Shown: positions 62,712-64,000 of the stretch, in pieces
Layout of the letters: every line of letters starts with the position of its first letter
Position numbering within the stretch: position 1 is the stretch's first letter
From: Methylomonas rapida
GTDB lineage: Bacteria; Pseudomonadota; Gammaproteobacteria; Methylococcales; Methylomonadaceae
Length of the DNA stretch: 64,000 nucleotides
Assembly: GCF_024360925.2 (NCBI RefSeq)
Contig: NZ_CP113517.1
Coordinates: 2,728,001 to 2,792,000 of the forward strand
Reading direction: 5' to 3'
Made by a program: the position numbers and the translations under genes
The notes under the pieces: generated by a model
The model's input: only the letters and a program-made list of their open reading frames with translations
Database searches by the model: none
Told to the model about the DNA's origin: nothing

Positions 62712-63049
62712 TCGGTTATCCAGCGCAGATTTGGATTGCCGTGGCGCCGGTGGACATGCGGCGCGGCCTGGATGGCTTGTCGGCCCTCGTGCAGCACAGT
62801 TTGGGGCATGCACCTTGCGCCGGCTCGGCTTTCATCTTCCGCAATCGAGCGGGTAATCGCTTGCGCTTGCTGCTGTGGGATGGCAATGGCGTCTGGTTGT
62901 GTCAACGCCGATTGCATCAGGGCAGCTTTGTCTGGCCCAAGGCCCCTGACGCGGTGTTTGCGCTCAGCCAGGCGCAATGGCACTGGTTAGTGGCCGGTGT
63001 CGACTGGCAGCGGTTATCAGCCGTCCCCAAAGCCGAATGGCAGGTTTAA
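62699..63049 (+). CDS. tnpB: IS66 Orf2/TnpB protein
   Basis: The 116-residue protein reads IWIAVAPVDMRRGLDGLSAL at about 11-30, then GNRLRLLLWDGNGVWLCQRR at about 50-70, the IS66 Orf2 signature. Intact and of normal length. Confidence 0.95.
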   Translation: MPGLIGYPAQIWIAVAPVDMRRGLDGLSALVQHSLGHAPCAGSAFIFRNRAGNRLRLLLWDGNGVWLCQRRLHQGSFVWPKAPDAVFALSQAQWHWLVAGVDWQRLSAVPKAEWQV

Positions 63050-63135
63050 AATGAGGCTGAAAAAGAGGCTCTAAAATCCGGCAAAACCCAATAAAATCAA
63101 GGCATTCAGGGGGTTCATGGGGTATAATAAACCCC

Positions 63136-64000
63136 ATGAATCCCTTGGCCGAACTCGATCAATTGAACCTGGAACCTGCCGCGAAAATCCACGTCACGGC
63201 AATGATTCAGACGCTGGTCGATCAAGCCGCGCAGGATGCGCAAACCATCGCCAAGAAAGACGCCAAAATCGCCGCGCTGACGCACGAATTGGCGTATTAC
63301 AAGCGCATCCGCTTCAGCCACAAGAGTGAAGCCCTGGCGCCGTTGCAACGCGATGTGTTCGAGGAAACCTGGAACACCGACATGTCGGCGATTGAAGCCG
63401 AGGTCGAGCAACTACAGGACAACAGCCCATCCGATACGGTCACTCGGCCCAAACGCCCCCGTGCCGGTCGTCAACCTTTGCCTGAACATCTGCCACGCAT
63501 CGAACACCGTCACGAACCCGAATCCTGCACCTGCGGTCAATGCGGTAAAGACTTGGTCAAGATCGGCGAAGACGTGACCGAGCAACTGGACGTCGAACCC
63601 GCCAAGTTTTTCGTGCATCGCCACATCCGTCCACAATACGCCTGCCGAGCCTGCGAAACCATCACGGCGGCACCGATTCCACCGGCCGTGATCGATGGCG
63701 GCATGGCGGCGATCGGTTTGCTGACTTGGGTCATGATCAGTAAATTCCTGGATCATTTGCCCTTGTACCGACTGGAACAAATCGCCGCCAGGAATGGCGT
63801 GATCCTGTCCCGCTCCACCCTGGCCGATTGGGTCGGACGCATCGGCGTGGCCTTGCTGCCCTTGGCCGATCGCCTGACTTGGCATCTATTGCAACGCGAT
63901 AGCTTGCACGCCGATGAAACCCCGGTGCCACAACTCGATCCGGGCAACGGCAAAACCAAGAAAGCCTATCTGTGGGCCTACCGCAGCAACGACTTGCAAC
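63136..64000 (+). CDS. tnpC: IS66 transposase TnpC (runs off right edge)
   Basis: An ATG at 63136 opens a frame that stays open to the window end (288 codons). It has an N-terminal coiled coil (about 20-60, with AKKDAKIAALTHELAYYKRI), the RFSHKSEAL segment, a zinc-finger region (CTCGQCGKDLVKIGEDVTEQ at about 132-151, later CRAC), and the start of the DDE domain (SLHADETPVPQLDPG near 255-270) with the first catalytic Asp. This is the IS66 transposase. Confidence 0.93.
   Translation, partial: MNPLAELDQLNLEPAAKIHVTAMIQTLVDQAAQDAQTIAKKDAKIAALTHELAYYKRIRFSHKSEALAPLQRDVFEETWNTDMSAIEAEVEQLQDNSPSDTVTRPKRPRAGRQPLPEHLPRIEHRHEPESCTCGQCGKDLVKIGEDVTEQLDVEPAKFFVHRHIRPQYACRACETITAAPIPPAVIDGGMAAIGLLTWVMISKFLDHLPLYRLEQIAARNGVILSRSTLADWVGRIGVALLPLADRLTWHLLQRDSLHADETPVPQLDPGNGKTKKAYLWAYRSNDLQ

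Larger units (their letters stand above)
62343..64000 (+). mobile_element. IS66-family element (left part; right end outside window)
   Basis: The left terminus GTAAGCGCCCAGCC begins with the GTAA that is typical for IS66 ends. Then come tnpA, tnpB and the start of tnpC in the usual order and overlap. It is inserted into the 5' part of the leading gene of the radical-SAM cluster. Confidence 0.85.

Noticed and set aside
1..64000. Integrase, attachment sites or tRNA genes marking an integrative element
   Set aside because: None was found in the window; absence here does not exclude them outside it.

Overview
The window looks like part of a large conjugative plasmid (or a plasmid-like conjugative element) from a gammaproteobacterium. 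A methanotroph of the Methylococcales is a plausible host, judged from the mix of PEP-CTERM proteins, a GFA-type formaldehyde-related protein, PilY1-type pilus genes and IS1380/IS110/IS66 elements; this is inference, because no ribosomal or methane-oxidation gene is present. No integrase or tRNA gene was seen. Instead there is a TrfA-like replication protein beside eight 22-bp-spaced iterons and a DnaA box, which favours a replicating plasmid over a purely integrative element.

Layout. 1-4.1 kb: an edge-truncated RTX-type gene with a coupled upstream gene, an IS1380 transposase and a decayed RTX fragment. 4.1-5.7 kb: no intact gene. 5.7-19.7 kb: first transfer block, with traG-traH-traF on the minus strand, a candidate oriT, mobI, the oriV/iterons, trfA and a lipoprotein, then traI (MOB-H relaxase), traD and a DUF4400 gene on the plus strand. 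19.7-45.5 kb: accessory region with VOC, nitroreductase, HU, EexN-like, nuclease, SGNH hydrolase and GFA genes, two IS110 elements, and a type IV pilus minor-pilin operon (fimT-pilV-pilW-pilX-pilY1-pilE). That operon plus a thioester-like PEP-CTERM gene sits between inverted copies of a 100-bp palindromic element. A recD2-like helicase gene and an IHF-like gene follow. 45.7-59.3 kb: second transfer block, traL-E-K-B-dsbC-V-A-(PLMP gene)-C-trbI-S26 peptidase-traW-U-N. 59.3-64 kb: IS5 and hup remnants, a perfect palindrome, a 262-bp MITE-like element, a radical-SAM/SPASM cluster with three small genes, and the start of an IS66 element.

How it works together. TraI, MobI and TraD would process and recruit DNA at oriT. 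The TraL/E/K/B/V/A/C/W/U/N/F/H/G set would build an F-type (MPF-F) secretion channel and pilus. Three similar palindromes lie before traF, between the lipoprotein and traI genes, and before traL, suggesting that one regulator controls the transfer blocks.

The most unusual features are: (i) a standalone IscB-type PLMP/RRXRR-domain gene between traA and traC, with a hairpin-rich RNA leader resembling HEARO/omega RNA just before traA; (ii) the radical-SAM cluster next to a protein starting with a Ser-rich FVSNSSSTSFV segment; (iii) the pilus cassette bounded by inverted 100-bp elements. Both pilY1 and recD2 are interrupted by single in-frame stop codons.
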